From assembly GCA_024195265.1 (NCBI GenBank), contig JAJLRJ010000005.1, forward strand, positions 44,565,587-44,629,586: a stretch of DNA of 64,000 nt, written 5' to 3'. The notes below the pieces were generated by a model. It saw nothing but the letters and a program-made list of their open reading frames with translations, had not been told where the DNA came from and ran no database searches. The stretch comes from Dendrophyllia cribrosa. Taxonomy: Eukaryota; Cnidaria; Anthozoa; Scleractinia; Dendrophylliidae. Shown here piece after piece: positions 53,239 to 63,165 of the stretch. A program made the position numbers and the translations under genes. Numbering within the stretch: position 1 is the stretch's first letter; each line of letters starts with the position of its first letter.

Positions 53239-53515
53239 GTTCAGATTGCAACACAGTCGCTCTTTTCACTTTTTCTTCTTTCAAGCATGTTTGTCGCACG
53301 CCGTTTTTTCCTCTTTCAAGCGTGTTCCTAGCAGGCCGTTTTCTCTTCTTTCAAGCGTGACCTTCACACGCCGTTTTTCTTATTTCAAGCGTATCACTCA
53401 CACGCCGTTTTTCGTCTTTCAAGCGTATCCCTCACACGCCGTTTTTTCTTATTCAATCGTATCCCTCGCACGCCGTTTTCACTTTTTTCAAGCGTATCCC
53501 TCACACTTGCATCTC
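53239..53515. repeat. ~31-bp minisatellite just after the ATXN10 stop codon
   Basis: About nine imperfect copies of TTTCAAGCGTATCCCTCACA with CGCCGTTTTTC; begins ~25-40 bases beyond the TAA, so it lies in or at the 3' UTR. Confidence 0.85.
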
Positions 53516-55126
53516 CTCTGAGTAGACTGCTAGTATTCCCTCTCTGGACTGTCGAGCGGCCGAGCAAATACGCGATCGGCGATCGACCGAGCGGCGAGTG
53601 AGTGAAAGTAATGCGAACAGAGGGAGGGCTGGGGAAGAGGCGGGAAAAGAGGGTTATGATGAATATTCCCGGAGAAATTAGCTTTCCAAAACTGTAAAAT
53701 TTACAAAGAATGTATGGTTGTTACAGCCGCGTTCAACTGCTATTTTGTTATAAATCGGAAAAACGAAACGTTAGTAAATAACGACAACAATAGTTACAGT
53801 ACAGTCTCTATTTTGATGTATTTTTCGTCAAGCGAACTTTCTTTACCGAGATGTAAATTGCGTCATCTTCATCATGGTCCTTCCATCATTTCTTTATCCG
53901 AGTTGGTGGTTTATATGAATAGACAGATAAAAGCCTAGGAGACAACCTTTGCCCGTATCTTTTTATTTTAAGACGTTCGAATTCCCGCGAGTGCATTATG
54001 CCGTCCAATCAGAACGAAGTTATTGTGTTACGTCACACGCAGTCACACTCCAGTGATCGAGTCGTCTTACAAAATATTCTCTTGAGACTGTTCTAAAAAT
54101 AACAAGATACGAGCAAAGGTTGACTCAAGGATATAGTCCGTATGGAGGCTCCGGGTGATGGGCTCCTGTCAAATTTTATTATTTCAAGGTAGATACGCAT
54201 CAAAACGCGTGTCTCTGTTGAAAAATCCGTTTGGATCGATTTTTATGTTGCATTAAAGACTCGAAATGCGAAACATCTTTAAGCTTATTGTTGTTTATAT
54301 TCGTTTACAACAAATTAGTTATTTTTATCGCTGGATTCTCGTTGTTCTTGTCAGAAACGCATTCGTAACAAAACATTACGTCACTAAGTTTACAGCTGAG
54401 TGATGGAACGAGTGAGTGAATTTGCCATCGTCTCCGATAACCCGTTCATTACGCTGCGCGCATTCACGGATTAAAAAATACCCTTCTTTTATAAACGCCG
54501 GGCCCCGAATAAACGCCCGGTTCAAATAAACGCCGGTCCGGGAGACAGAGTTTTATATAAACGTCTCCGGCATGCATAAAAGAAAAAAAACGCGGTACGC
54601 ACCATTCGTTCCCAGTGCTCTTGTTCCCAGTGCTTTTTTGCTCTTTCCATCGTGGTTTTGGGAAGAGCACGTTCACAGCAACCATGACGTTACAGGAGAT
54701 AACGTTCGACGGGTCACGTGACACAGTGACGCACAACTGGATAATTAGTTAATATGGATTCTTTTTAACATCTTTCGTATTCACACGTTAATTTGTATTC
54801 GCTCAGCTGCTAAGTAAATAATAAAAGTATATATATCATGAAAATTTTGTTTTATCAAAATGCAACTGAGTCGATAAGGTAAAATAGCCACCTAAAGGAG
54901 ATTGAAGCGCTTGCTCTTCGTCCAAGGGAATTAAGTTGTCATTCAGCTGCGAGTACAGAAAAGCTATGTACTCTCATAACAAAAGGCTTAAATGCCTTTA
55001 ATTGCCGTTAACCATAATTAACGAGCTATGCGTCCCCTTCTTAATTGAACGTTAATTTGAAACAATGGCATTACAGGCTGATGAGGAATTAAATTTTGCA
55101 CAGATTTCAAAATACACTTTATTAAA
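53516..55126. other. Intergenic; dispersed repeat fragments
   Basis: 54473-54560 is a CCCGGGTTTATT-like repeat (AATAAACGCC in tandem). 54857-54930 (CTGAGTCGATAAGGTAAAAT then GCTTGCTCTTCGTCC) is a decayed Penelope tail. No gene; short frames are unsupported. Confidence 0.5.
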
Positions 55127-55310
55127 AAAATGGCGGCCAATTTATCAAATTTATTATTCTTTTCAGCATGCATGCATGTTTATTAGCCCTCTCTGCCTCA
55201 TCAGCATGTACAAAACAAAATAATTTTCAAGCGAAAATTAGGCAAAGAGGACTTATTAACATGCATATAAAAATAGCAAATTGGCTGCCATTTTGAAATG
55301 AAATGTACAA
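55127..55310. mobile_element. Foldback MITE
   Basis: AATGGCGGCCAATTT and CATGCATGTTTATTAG on the left pair with CTTATTAACATGCAT and AAATTGGCTGCCATTTT on the right. Confidence 0.7.
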
Positions 55311-57071
55311 ACAACACTTATTACTGTGTATCTATTTATCTATTTAATATATTTATTTATATATTTGCTATAACTTTGTTGAAGTTCATTACTAGAGACA
55401 TACTTGACAATGCCGTTCATTTTATTTTGAAAATCATCATTTGCACATTCATAACTAAAGTATTACATGTAAAACATCAAACTAGAAATTTCAAAACAAC
55501 ATAAATTTTAAATCAGCGCTAATTAGTTAATTTAAAAAAATCAATCGTGAAGACGAATAAAAACAACCCTCAGCTATTAACAGACGCAATCAGCGGCCAT
55601 TCTATTAGGCTACTGGTTGCCTTTCAAATTAAATGATTTTAACGTAATTGAACAATAATTAATGAATTCTCGAGCATTTTATAATCGTGACGCTGTTGTT
55701 TTGCATCATTTCTGCACCAACAGTCGAAGCATTTGCATGCTATTCTTGTTTAAAATAGGAAAATCAAGTGGTTGATCTCTCCTTTACATTGTAACAGCAA
55801 CTTAATAGAAGGTAAGCCGGCTCAACCGAATTACTGACATTTTATTTTATGTTTCCCGTTTTCGCTGCCCTTCATTTTACTTTTTAGTGTTTTAGTCGGT
55901 GTGTTCAGTTGAAGTTTGATGTGTATCATATATAATAAGACATAAATTCGTGATATATTAGGGGCAACCATCGAGCACTGTTTGGAATGGCGTTGTGTTG
56001 TTTTTCCAGTTCATTCTAGCGCCTCAGAAACAGACAGAAACTACCTCTATGTGAAAGCAAATACACTTTGAATTTTTCTGTTCTTTTAGCCCAATATTTC
56101 AGGGGCAGAAAATTTCAGGGAAAGGAATCCGACCCGATTAATTTACTAGTTGCTTTCATTCACCTTTTCGAAAATGATACGTTACCTTCTTGCTTTCTCA
56201 AAACAACATTTCTTTTCCCTCCGAAAGCAAAAGGCGTTAAATTTTAAATGTTAAATGTCACGAAAGTTTGAGGCGACGACATTTAACCCAAGAAAACTCA
56301 AATTTATTACGAATTTTTTAAGATGACTGAGGCTAATTTCGAACAGCTTTCCACCGAAACGATTGGTTGGGATCTCCTAATATTATCTGAAAAATTTTGC
56401 CTCTTTTTCAATCAACAATCTGTCAAATCAACGATTACTACAATTCTCGCTACATTTTAAAACGGCCTGAAAAATAATCGATAATAACACGACGTTTCGG
56501 CGAGTCCATGTTGTCATTTTCAAATGTCAATTTTGACAGTAAATTTAATATTAAATTATATAATAACAAAGTATGAAAATGTGAAATATACATTGCAGTA
56601 ATAATAGAGTATAAAAATGTAATATGACAGATAATACAGTGTAATATTAAAATTTAATAATACATTTAATAATACGTTTTTTATTTTTTTTTATTTATTT
56701 TAGATTTGCCACATAGAATAAATATTACAAAAAGAAAAAGAAAAAAGAATGTTACTAAAATTGCAAATTTACAGAGCAGTAAGAACTACAAAAATAGTTC
56801 AAAATTAAATGTAATTATATGTGTTATTAATTGTATTCGCTCGTTCCAACATTTTTCGCTCGCCCTGATATCTGACAGTTTGGAACAAGCCACCAATTTC
56901 TATAGTGACGCGAGAAGGAGTGGCATTTAGCGAAATGCTGGATTGGTATTATCTTGTTCTTTTTTCTAAAGACAAGGATCGAGGAAGTGGAGTTTTAAAT
57001 AGCCCAACAGAATTCAGTCCTAATTTACTTTCTAACCGAATCATACCGTGTGTTTTTGGTATCTTCCCGTA
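55311..57071. other. AT-rich region upstream of the GPCR
   Basis: 56475-56525 resembles the reverse complement of a Penelope/hammerhead tail (ACACGACGTTTCGGCG). A pyrimidine-rich tract ending TCTTCCCGTAG at 57072 is a likely splice acceptor for the GPCR exon. No other gene. Confidence 0.45.
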
Positions 57072-57134
57072 GATCTTCACCAGTCCCCACACTCAGATCA
57101 GGTAGAGGAACAGCTGTCACGTGACGAGCCAGAG

Positions 57135-58613
57135 ATGTCTGCGGTACCCAGTACTCTTCAGCTTCTACTCGCCATTGTGTTGGTGTTACTGGGTTTGTGT
57201 GGTAATCTTGCCATACCCTTTATTTCCTATCGTACGACCCTAAGATGTCCTCACATAACATTGTTGGCTGCACTTGACTTCACGGCTACACTGCTTGGTT
57301 CAGGGGTGACGCTCATGATTATTGTTGTGGGCCCATCATGGTTGGAACATAACAAGTTCCTTTGTCAAAGCCTGAGCTTTCTTAGCTCCTGGATGCTAAT
57401 CACTTGTTTTCTGGTTCTTTTCTTGCTGGCTGTGTTTTGCCAAAAAATGCAAGATAACGTTCATCCCGGTGAAACACGCCGTGCTAAGAGAAGGGAATTC
57501 GTTTCCCTTGCTGTTTGTTTGTCAACAGGGCTACTGATGGTGGTTCTTCCCCTTCTGGGTTGGAGTTCATACCATGGCCTCCCTTTCTTGCACTCTTGTT
57601 CATTGACAAAACACTTGCATTCCATCTCTAACTATTCACTCTTTTATATCGTTTCTTCCTTTGTTGCTTTGTTAGTCACAATCGTTCTTGTTTTCCGGGC
57701 GAGAAAACATCGTCGATTGTACCCACTGCAGATCTTCTGGGAACGACATGAGTTCGAGACAAAGATCAACGACCCAGAATTAACAACAACAGCTTCTCAT
57801 TCTCAATCCACTGGACGGTCAATCCTTTCAAGAATCCAATCGAGAAACCAATCCAGAGACCATTCAAGAAATCAATCCAGGAACCATTCAAGGCAATCAA
57901 GTCTTCGATCGCGTTCTGGAACGATTTTGTCCTTTAACAACACCGAGAGTCCCATAATGTCCAGGAAAACTCCTTCCCAGCAGTTTCGGCAGCTTGATTG
58001 CAATCTGTTGGAAATAACCCTCCAGAATTCTCGAAAGGAATATGATACAGGAGAGGGTGTAGTTGATGTAGGATCACTCTCCCCTCCCAACAAATCAGAC
58101 AGGACGGATTCCCAATCGAGTTTGGCACTATCCTTTGAGCGGTCGATCAGTGCAACCTCCTCTACAAGTACCGCTCGAGATCCATTTTTGATTTCCTCAA
58201 AGATCCCGCAAAACGTCCACGTCCTACTATACATGAGGAAACATTTCAAGAGCCCGTTATTCCTATCCCTGTTACGACTGCTGTCACTGAGTTGTTGTGT
58301 GACTCTGTTGTGCTGGCTGCCTCTTTATATTACAGTTGCGTTACAGTTGTTTTCGGTTCACTATCCTCAAGAATTGCACAAGTTCATTCAGTGGCTAATT
58401 TTCATTCGCTCTTCGATCTCGCCGCTTCTTCCTTTGTGTGACACAACCTACAGGCGGGCACTGAAACGAGCGGGAGTAGCGCACTCTATTTTCAAGACGT
58501 GCGCACGAGAAAACAAAACCAGTGTCGACCTTTCCAAATCACGTGATGTGGAGCTCAAAATCGAGGGGATACAGCAGGTTCGGCTGAGTAGTATGGTATT
58601 AAACAAACTCTGA
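57135..58613 (+). CDS. Rhodopsin-like (class A) orphan G protein-coupled receptor
   Basis: 492 residues from ATG 57135; upstream in-frame codons back to an acceptor at 57072 could be 5' UTR or more N-terminus. Seven hydrophobic helices: ~7-31 (LCGN, N1.50), 41-65 (LAALD, D2.50), 78-101, 121-143, 165-188, 376-406 (CWLP) and 417-436. Cys77 and Cys155 fit the TM3-ECL2 disulphide. Odd points: TM3 ends in FCQKMQD, not DRY; TM7 has SPLLPLCDTTY, not NPxxY; and loop 3 is ~185 residues, with Ser/Arg/Asn repeats (SRNQSRDHSRNQSRNHSR). It lies at the plasma membrane; ligand unknown. Single coding exon, typical of cnidarian receptors. Confidence 0.85.
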   Translation: MSAVPSTLQLLLAIVLVLLGLCGNLAIPFISYRTTLRCPHITLLAALDFTATLLGSGVTLMIIVVGPSWLEHNKFLCQSLSFLSSWMLITCFLVLFLLAVFCQKMQDNVHPGETRRAKRREFVSLAVCLSTGLLMVVLPLLGWSSYHGLPFLHSCSLTKHLHSISNYSLFYIVSSFVALLVTIVLVFRARKHRRLYPLQIFWERHEFETKINDPELTTTASHSQSTGRSILSRIQSRNQSRDHSRNQSRNHSRQSSLRSRSGTILSFNNTESPIMSRKTPSQQFRQLDCNLLEITLQNSRKEYDTGEGVVDVGSLSPPNKSDRTDSQSSLALSFERSISATSSTSTARDPFLISSKIPQNVHVLLYMRKHFKSPLFLSLLRLLSLSCCVTLLCWLPLYITVALQLFSVHYPQELHKFIQWLIFIRSSISPLLPLCDTTYRRALKRAGVAHSIFKTCARENKTSVDLSKSRDVELKIEGIQQVRLSSMVLNKL

Positions 58614-58765
58614 ACAACAAGCCTTCACTGAAAGATAGATAGCGAAATACTTAGAAACGCTTTTATCTAAAATTTTTATTTTACTATTCAGATCGCGTAG
58701 TCGATCCTAAGTGTAATCAGACCTCGTGATCTCTGTGATGTAATAAGTAAATAGTTTGTCTAATC

Positions 58766-58835
58766 TCTGTATACTGAGTGGTGATCACGTCTGCCTTGTA
58801 AACAGAAGACCAGGATTCGATTCCTGGCTATCGTG
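58766..58835 (+). tRNA. tRNA-like sequence (Val-like body), probable pseudogene
   Basis: GAGTGGTGATCACGTCTGC matches a tRNA-Val D/anticodon region, the loop CTTGTAA gives anticodon TGT, and CCAGGATTCGATTCCTGG is a good T arm with B box. No complementary 5' acceptor strand, so not a functional tRNA as read. Confidence 0.5.
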
Positions 58836-59556
58836 CTTTTATAAGTTTATTTTACAAAACTGTTTCTGTAACATATTTCCACAGTTAAAATTTTAAGTAA
58901 TGATCCTCATAAGAAGGAAATTGCTGAACGGCAATGCACGATGGAATGTTAACTTTTTTCATTGTTACAACTAGTGATCTCATTGGCCTAGACTGAAAAA
59001 CCGCTAAAAAGTTAAGGTTCAAGGTGCATTTTGTCTATTTTTTATGTTTCAAGTAATTTGAGACCCAATCGCACAACATGCAAGTTTTAAAAGAAATTGT
59101 ATTTGGGGAACTTCATCAAAGATGCAAAATTATTAGCTATTGTCTTCTGCTATTCTGATTGGTTAAGCACGAACATTTCCAAAAATTTATTTGACGCAAA
59201 TGGATTTTCTTTATTTTTATACTGAAATATAATTATGAACCATCAGCCCCTCCTCTAATCTTGAAACCAAAGATATTCTATGTGAGAAAGAGCTAATGCC
59301 GCAGAACAATGAAGTTTACGGTAGTTCTTATGTCAGCACTACTTAAATTCAGACGACTTCCGCTTATCTTTAATCAAGAGGTCTAAGTTAAGTCCACAGA
59401 GCGGTTTTAATTTTCCATACTGAGTTTGAAGTAAAAAAATTGAAGAGTAAAACATATTTAAAACGACCAAAATATCTTAGCGTGACATAAAATATGCATT
59501 GTGTTAAACGAGACTGTCTAGACAACTGGATGACGTAATACACTGGAGAATAGCCC
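58836..59556. other. Intergenic, nothing recognised
   Basis: AT-rich, short frames only. Confidence 0.4.
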
Positions 59557-59738
59557 ATATCGTAGATGAGTACGCCACGCCAACATATCAGCGGTTTCTC
59601 GCTTTCTAGACCCTATAATCTCGTTTTGATGTTTACGCTCATCGTCGTCAGAGGTTTTCGTAAACATCAAAACGAGACTATGGGGTCAAGAAAACGAGAA
59701 AACGCTGATATGTTGGCGTGGCGTACTCATCTACGATA
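59557..59738. mobile_element. Near-perfect foldback element
   Basis: ~78-base arms: ATCGTAGATGAGTACGCC left, GGCGTACTCATCTACGAT right, running inwards to GATGTTTACG/CGTAAACATC around a 21-base loop. Confidence 0.9.
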
Positions 59739-59924
59739 AGAGCCATTAAAAAGAGTTTACATCCCAGTGATTGCTCGAGTGAAAATTTGCATATTTGCCA
59801 CCGTATACTGTATCTCGTTAAACGCTTCGTGTGTTCACGAGATAAAAAATGAAATGAATCTTTTCACCAGACTTATGTAAATATGGCTGCTTAAATGTTA
59901 CTTTTAACCCAATACTCCCATAAG

Positions 59925-60150
59925 GAACTCCTGTGTTAAATTGACGGTGGTTATCGTCGGACATTTTGAAAGGACCCACAAAAGGTACCAGAAACCCTTT
60001 TGTGGGTGTGGCTCGCATTACTTTTTACCCCTAAGAGCTACCAATTCTTTCTGAAAGGTTGTTCATGTAAGCACATTTTTCTGTCCATTTAATAGCCTAA
60101 AAGGTATCAGAGTAACTCTGACAGTGGTCAAACATCCTTAGTGGTAACAA
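59925..60150. mobile_element. Dispersed ~310-bp repeat, copy 4 (partial)
   Basis: Shares CAAAAGGTACCAGAAACC, TTTTTACCCCTAAGAG and AGCCTAAAAGGTATCAG with copies 1-3. Confidence 0.65.
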
Positions 60151-60469
60151 ACCGGACGAATATATGTAACCCAATGCAACTATGCGCCACTATGTATTAG
60201 CAGAAACTCATAAGTGGGTTGAAACTTGTAACGCTCATTCACAGCTTCCGAATATTCATTTAAGCTTAGTACTATATTTGGAAACCCCTCGGTCCAGGGG
60301 GATTGGAAGCAAGTTGTTCTAGCGAATTGATTGGTTAATATTTTTATCTTGATTTTCCAAATATGGCTGTAACAACGTCTTAGCAAATTGAATAATCGGA
60401 ACTTGTTTTCAAGCGTACAAGAGACAGTTGCACGTTTCAACCCACTTATCGGTTTCTGGTATTAGGGAA

Positions 60470-62012
60470 TTAATTAGCTGAAGCATAGTTAATAGTTAAA
60501 TTTAACTCGTTCACGACTTCTTCTTGAAAACCCCTCTGTGGCCTTATAGCATTCCGATAATCCTTTAAGCGGCGCTGGCTTGGTAGCACCAACACTCCGC
60601 TGTTTCGTAACTCCTCGTAGCATGATGGTGACTTGGCTGCTAGTGATAAACAGAACCATATAATCATCGGGTGGTACCGAACACCAGTCTTGCTACTTGA
60701 GAAGAGCTTCTTCTGCTGTTGCCAGAATAAATTCATAAACGGTGTAACATTTTCATCAAGAATTCTAGTAAAGTCATTACTCATTTCATGGTCCACCACA
60801 ATGTTCGACTTAACAATTTCTGTTCGAATTTCATCCAGTTCGCGTTCGAGCTCTGCACACCTCAATCTTTGCCCTTGCAAGGTCAGCTTCAGTCTCTTTG
60901 GGTCCGTATTTGAAACTGGTGCCTTAACATGAGCCGGTGTGGCAAGTCGCCTTTCCTTTGCTTTGATGTTCGCACTCGAATAAGCTGAAAAATCTGCACA
61001 TGATACACAATCTGTTTCTGCGCAAAGCAAATTACAGTCTTTTGCCCTCCAGTAGTCCTTGCTGGGAAACTGCTCCTCATGGTCATCAAACATTGCATCG
61101 ACATCCATAGGAATTACATGGTGGTATAGTTGACTAGTCAGTTCTGTGGCCTTTACACCACAGCACAGTTTATAGTTGTCAATATCCTTCACAAGACTTG
61201 ATACAGTCACATTTCGCATTGACCGCCGGTATTTTAAATATAAGTCGTGGTCCTCTGGTAGATAGCATCCATATGTTTTAACTGCATATCCAAGGCTGTC
61301 ATCCACAATAAGTTCAATCTCTGGTAATAGAAATGGGTCTACCATCTTTTTCAATACCAGCTTGCCATTTACTTTCTTGTACTGCCATTCCTTCAGACTT
61401 TTCAATGACTTCACCCGCTGGCACACTTCTTCAAAGTTTTTGTAGCATTGTCTGGGAGGATCGCTAAAATCACTCACAACAGAACGTTCTGCTCTTGGTG
61501 TTGGCTTGGCAGTTTCGTGGCTCTTTTTAGGGAGATTTAGCTTCGGGATCGCACCAAAGCGTGGTTTTTTCTTTGTCATTTTTTCTCCATAGACTACAAG
61601 ATAGAAAATACACACATCTAAACTCAGTAGAACTCAATAACGCGTGCGTTTCGCGATCATATTTATATAATAAACGACTGCAAAATTCACAACTACAGGT
61701 ATTAAACAACAAAGTTAGTAGAGGGGACTCTACTAGCCATGGTAACAACTATATGGTAACAACAAGCGTTTTTGACTTACAAATCTCGATATCTTCTGCT
61801 TCAAAATGCCTCTCACAGGTAAACACATTGTCGTTCTTGATTCTCTCCCTGAATTCGCGATCTACTTCTCTCGTTTTCGTTATCTCGTTCAACCAATCGT
61901 CTCTCCATTTCTTGTACGCGTCGTTCTTCGCTGCCGGTAGCTTCCAAATTCCTACACCTTTCGTTCTTCTGCACGTTCCACAACCAGTCACTGCACAGTT
62001 CTCACCTGGCAT
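60470..62012 (-). CDS. THAP-domain protein related to P-element transposases, catalytic part missing
   Basis: Exons on the minus strand: 62012-61781 and 61593-60470; phases agree, 451 residues. Residues 1-77 form a THAP zinc finger: C6, C11, W23-K-L-P, W36, C66-ERH69 (C2CH). Next are a basic linker ending in PKLNLP, Cys-containing segments, a coiled coil ([18 protein letters not shown], ~res 320-340) and the conserved region before the transposase core ([34 protein letters not shown]). It stops at NYASAN, just where the RNase-H-like DDE core of THAP9/P elements should begin. Either further exons exist or the protein is a DNA-binding remnant that could be domesticated. No terminal inverted repeats were found around it. 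Confidence 0.8.
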
Positions 62013-62194
62013 TTTGATACTGAACTTTTGTTTTTCGTATTTATGCTATTTTATCCTCGATCGCACAACAATTTATCAAAATATAAGCAAAAGATTACTC
62101 GCGCTTCGAGAGTCATGTCACTCCGGACGCCATCTTTAGTTTTCATGTGCAGGGTCAATATCACGTGACTACGCAAAAAGAATAACAAAGACAT

Positions 62195-62214
<20 letters not shown>

Positions 62215-62228
<14 letters not shown>

Positions 62229-62379
62229 ATGAATATACTGATTTTACCTAAGCCTAAAACAACCTCATACGGCCTAAAATCGTGGAGCTACTTAGCGCAA
62301 AATTATGGAATGCAATTCCAGATTCTCTAAGGACAAACTCAAACTTTAAAGTTTTCAAAAACAACTTAAAAGACATTGA
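62215..62379 (+). pseudogene. LINE C-terminal fragment interrupted by the Penelope copy
   Basis: Reads ...KTTSYGLKSWSYLA, then after a frameshift KLWNAIPDSLRTNSNFKVFK, the C-terminus of CR1/L2-type LINEs. The reading continues beyond the insertion (63152 on: ...DIDLVNFI then stop). Confidence 0.75.
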
Positions 62380-62487
62380 ATGGGGTTAGTTTCTAGAGAA
62401 ACTGTGGTGCTGCGTCGGTGGGGGGATGAAACACGAGAATTTAGTTTTATCGACTGAGTCGATAAGGTAAATTGACCACCGTAAAAA

Positions 62488-62536
62488 GATTCAAATAGCT
62501 GACGTTTCGAGCGCTAGCCCTTCGTCGGAGCGAATC
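62488..62536 (-). ncRNA. Hammerhead-ribozyme-like motif, left arm
   Basis: Same 49-base structure as the copy at 63047, on the minus strand. Confidence 0.5.
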
Positions 62537-63046
62537 AAGGAATTGTGGGTAGTGTGTGGTTTTATATAGTAAGCGGTGGAGCTACGCTATTGGTGGAAAT
62601 TTGGTGACGTGAAAAACAAATGTAGATTAGTTGAATGAAAAGCGTTCGTTGATTCCGTGGGGTTTGAGAGTGCCGATTTGAAAGATGATTTTTTGTTCTA
62701 GGTTTTTACGGCTTTCTGTGTTACCCTGGTGTAGGGAAACGCCGCAGATTGTCATGTGTTGTTTAGAATGGTTAGTAAGATTAAAATGGCGCGCCATTTT
62801 AATCTTACTAACCATTCTAAACAACACATGACAATCTGCGGCGTTTCCCTACACCAGGGTAACACAGAAAGCCGTAAAAACCTAGAACAAAAAATCATCT
62901 TTCAAATCGGCACTCTCAAACCCCACGGAATCAACGAACGCTTTTCATTCAACTAATCTACATTTGTTTTTCACGTCACCAAATTTCCACCAATAGCGTA
63001 GCTCCACCGCTTACTATATAAAACCACACACTACCCACAATTCCTT

Positions 63047-63095
63047 GATTCGCTCCGACGAAGGGCTAGCGCTCGAAACGTCAGCTATTTGAATC
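63047..63095 (+). ncRNA. Hammerhead-ribozyme-like motif, right arm
   Basis: Order: GATTC and GCT (stem I, pairing AGC and GAATC downstream), CCGACGA core, GGGC..GCTC stem II, CGAAACGTC (GAAA plus one-base-pair stem III and the GTC cleavage triplet). The core has C for the usual U4 and an extra A before stem II, so catalysis is uncertain. Penelope-like elements are known to carry such minimal hammerheads. Confidence 0.55.
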
Positions 63096-63165
63096 TTTTT
63101 ACGGTGGTCAATTTACCTTATCAACTCAGTCGATAAAACTAAATTCTCGTGTTAAAAGACATTGA

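Larger units (their letters stand above)
62380..63151. mobile_element. Palindromic Penelope-like element, endonuclease tail on both strands
   Basis: A 772-bp element flanked by TTAAAAGACATTGA (62366-62379 and 63152-63165), a 14-bp target duplication. After a ~52-base left end shared with 28827, bases 62432-63151 form an almost perfect palindrome with its axis at GGCG|CGCC (62791/62792). Each strand encodes the same end of a Penelope-type GIY-YIG endonuclease (RHFNLTNHSKQHMTICG, LEQKIIFQIGTLKP, ending NERFSFN) followed by a tail with a hammerhead-like motif. RT is absent. Confidence 0.9.

Noticed and set aside
54464..54736. 90-codon minus-strand frame
   Set aside because: Overlaps a dispersed AATAAACGCC-type repeat and has no recognisable protein feature.
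58766..58835. Functional tRNA gene
   Set aside because: T arm and anticodon stem are good but the 5' acceptor strand does not pair with the 3' side.
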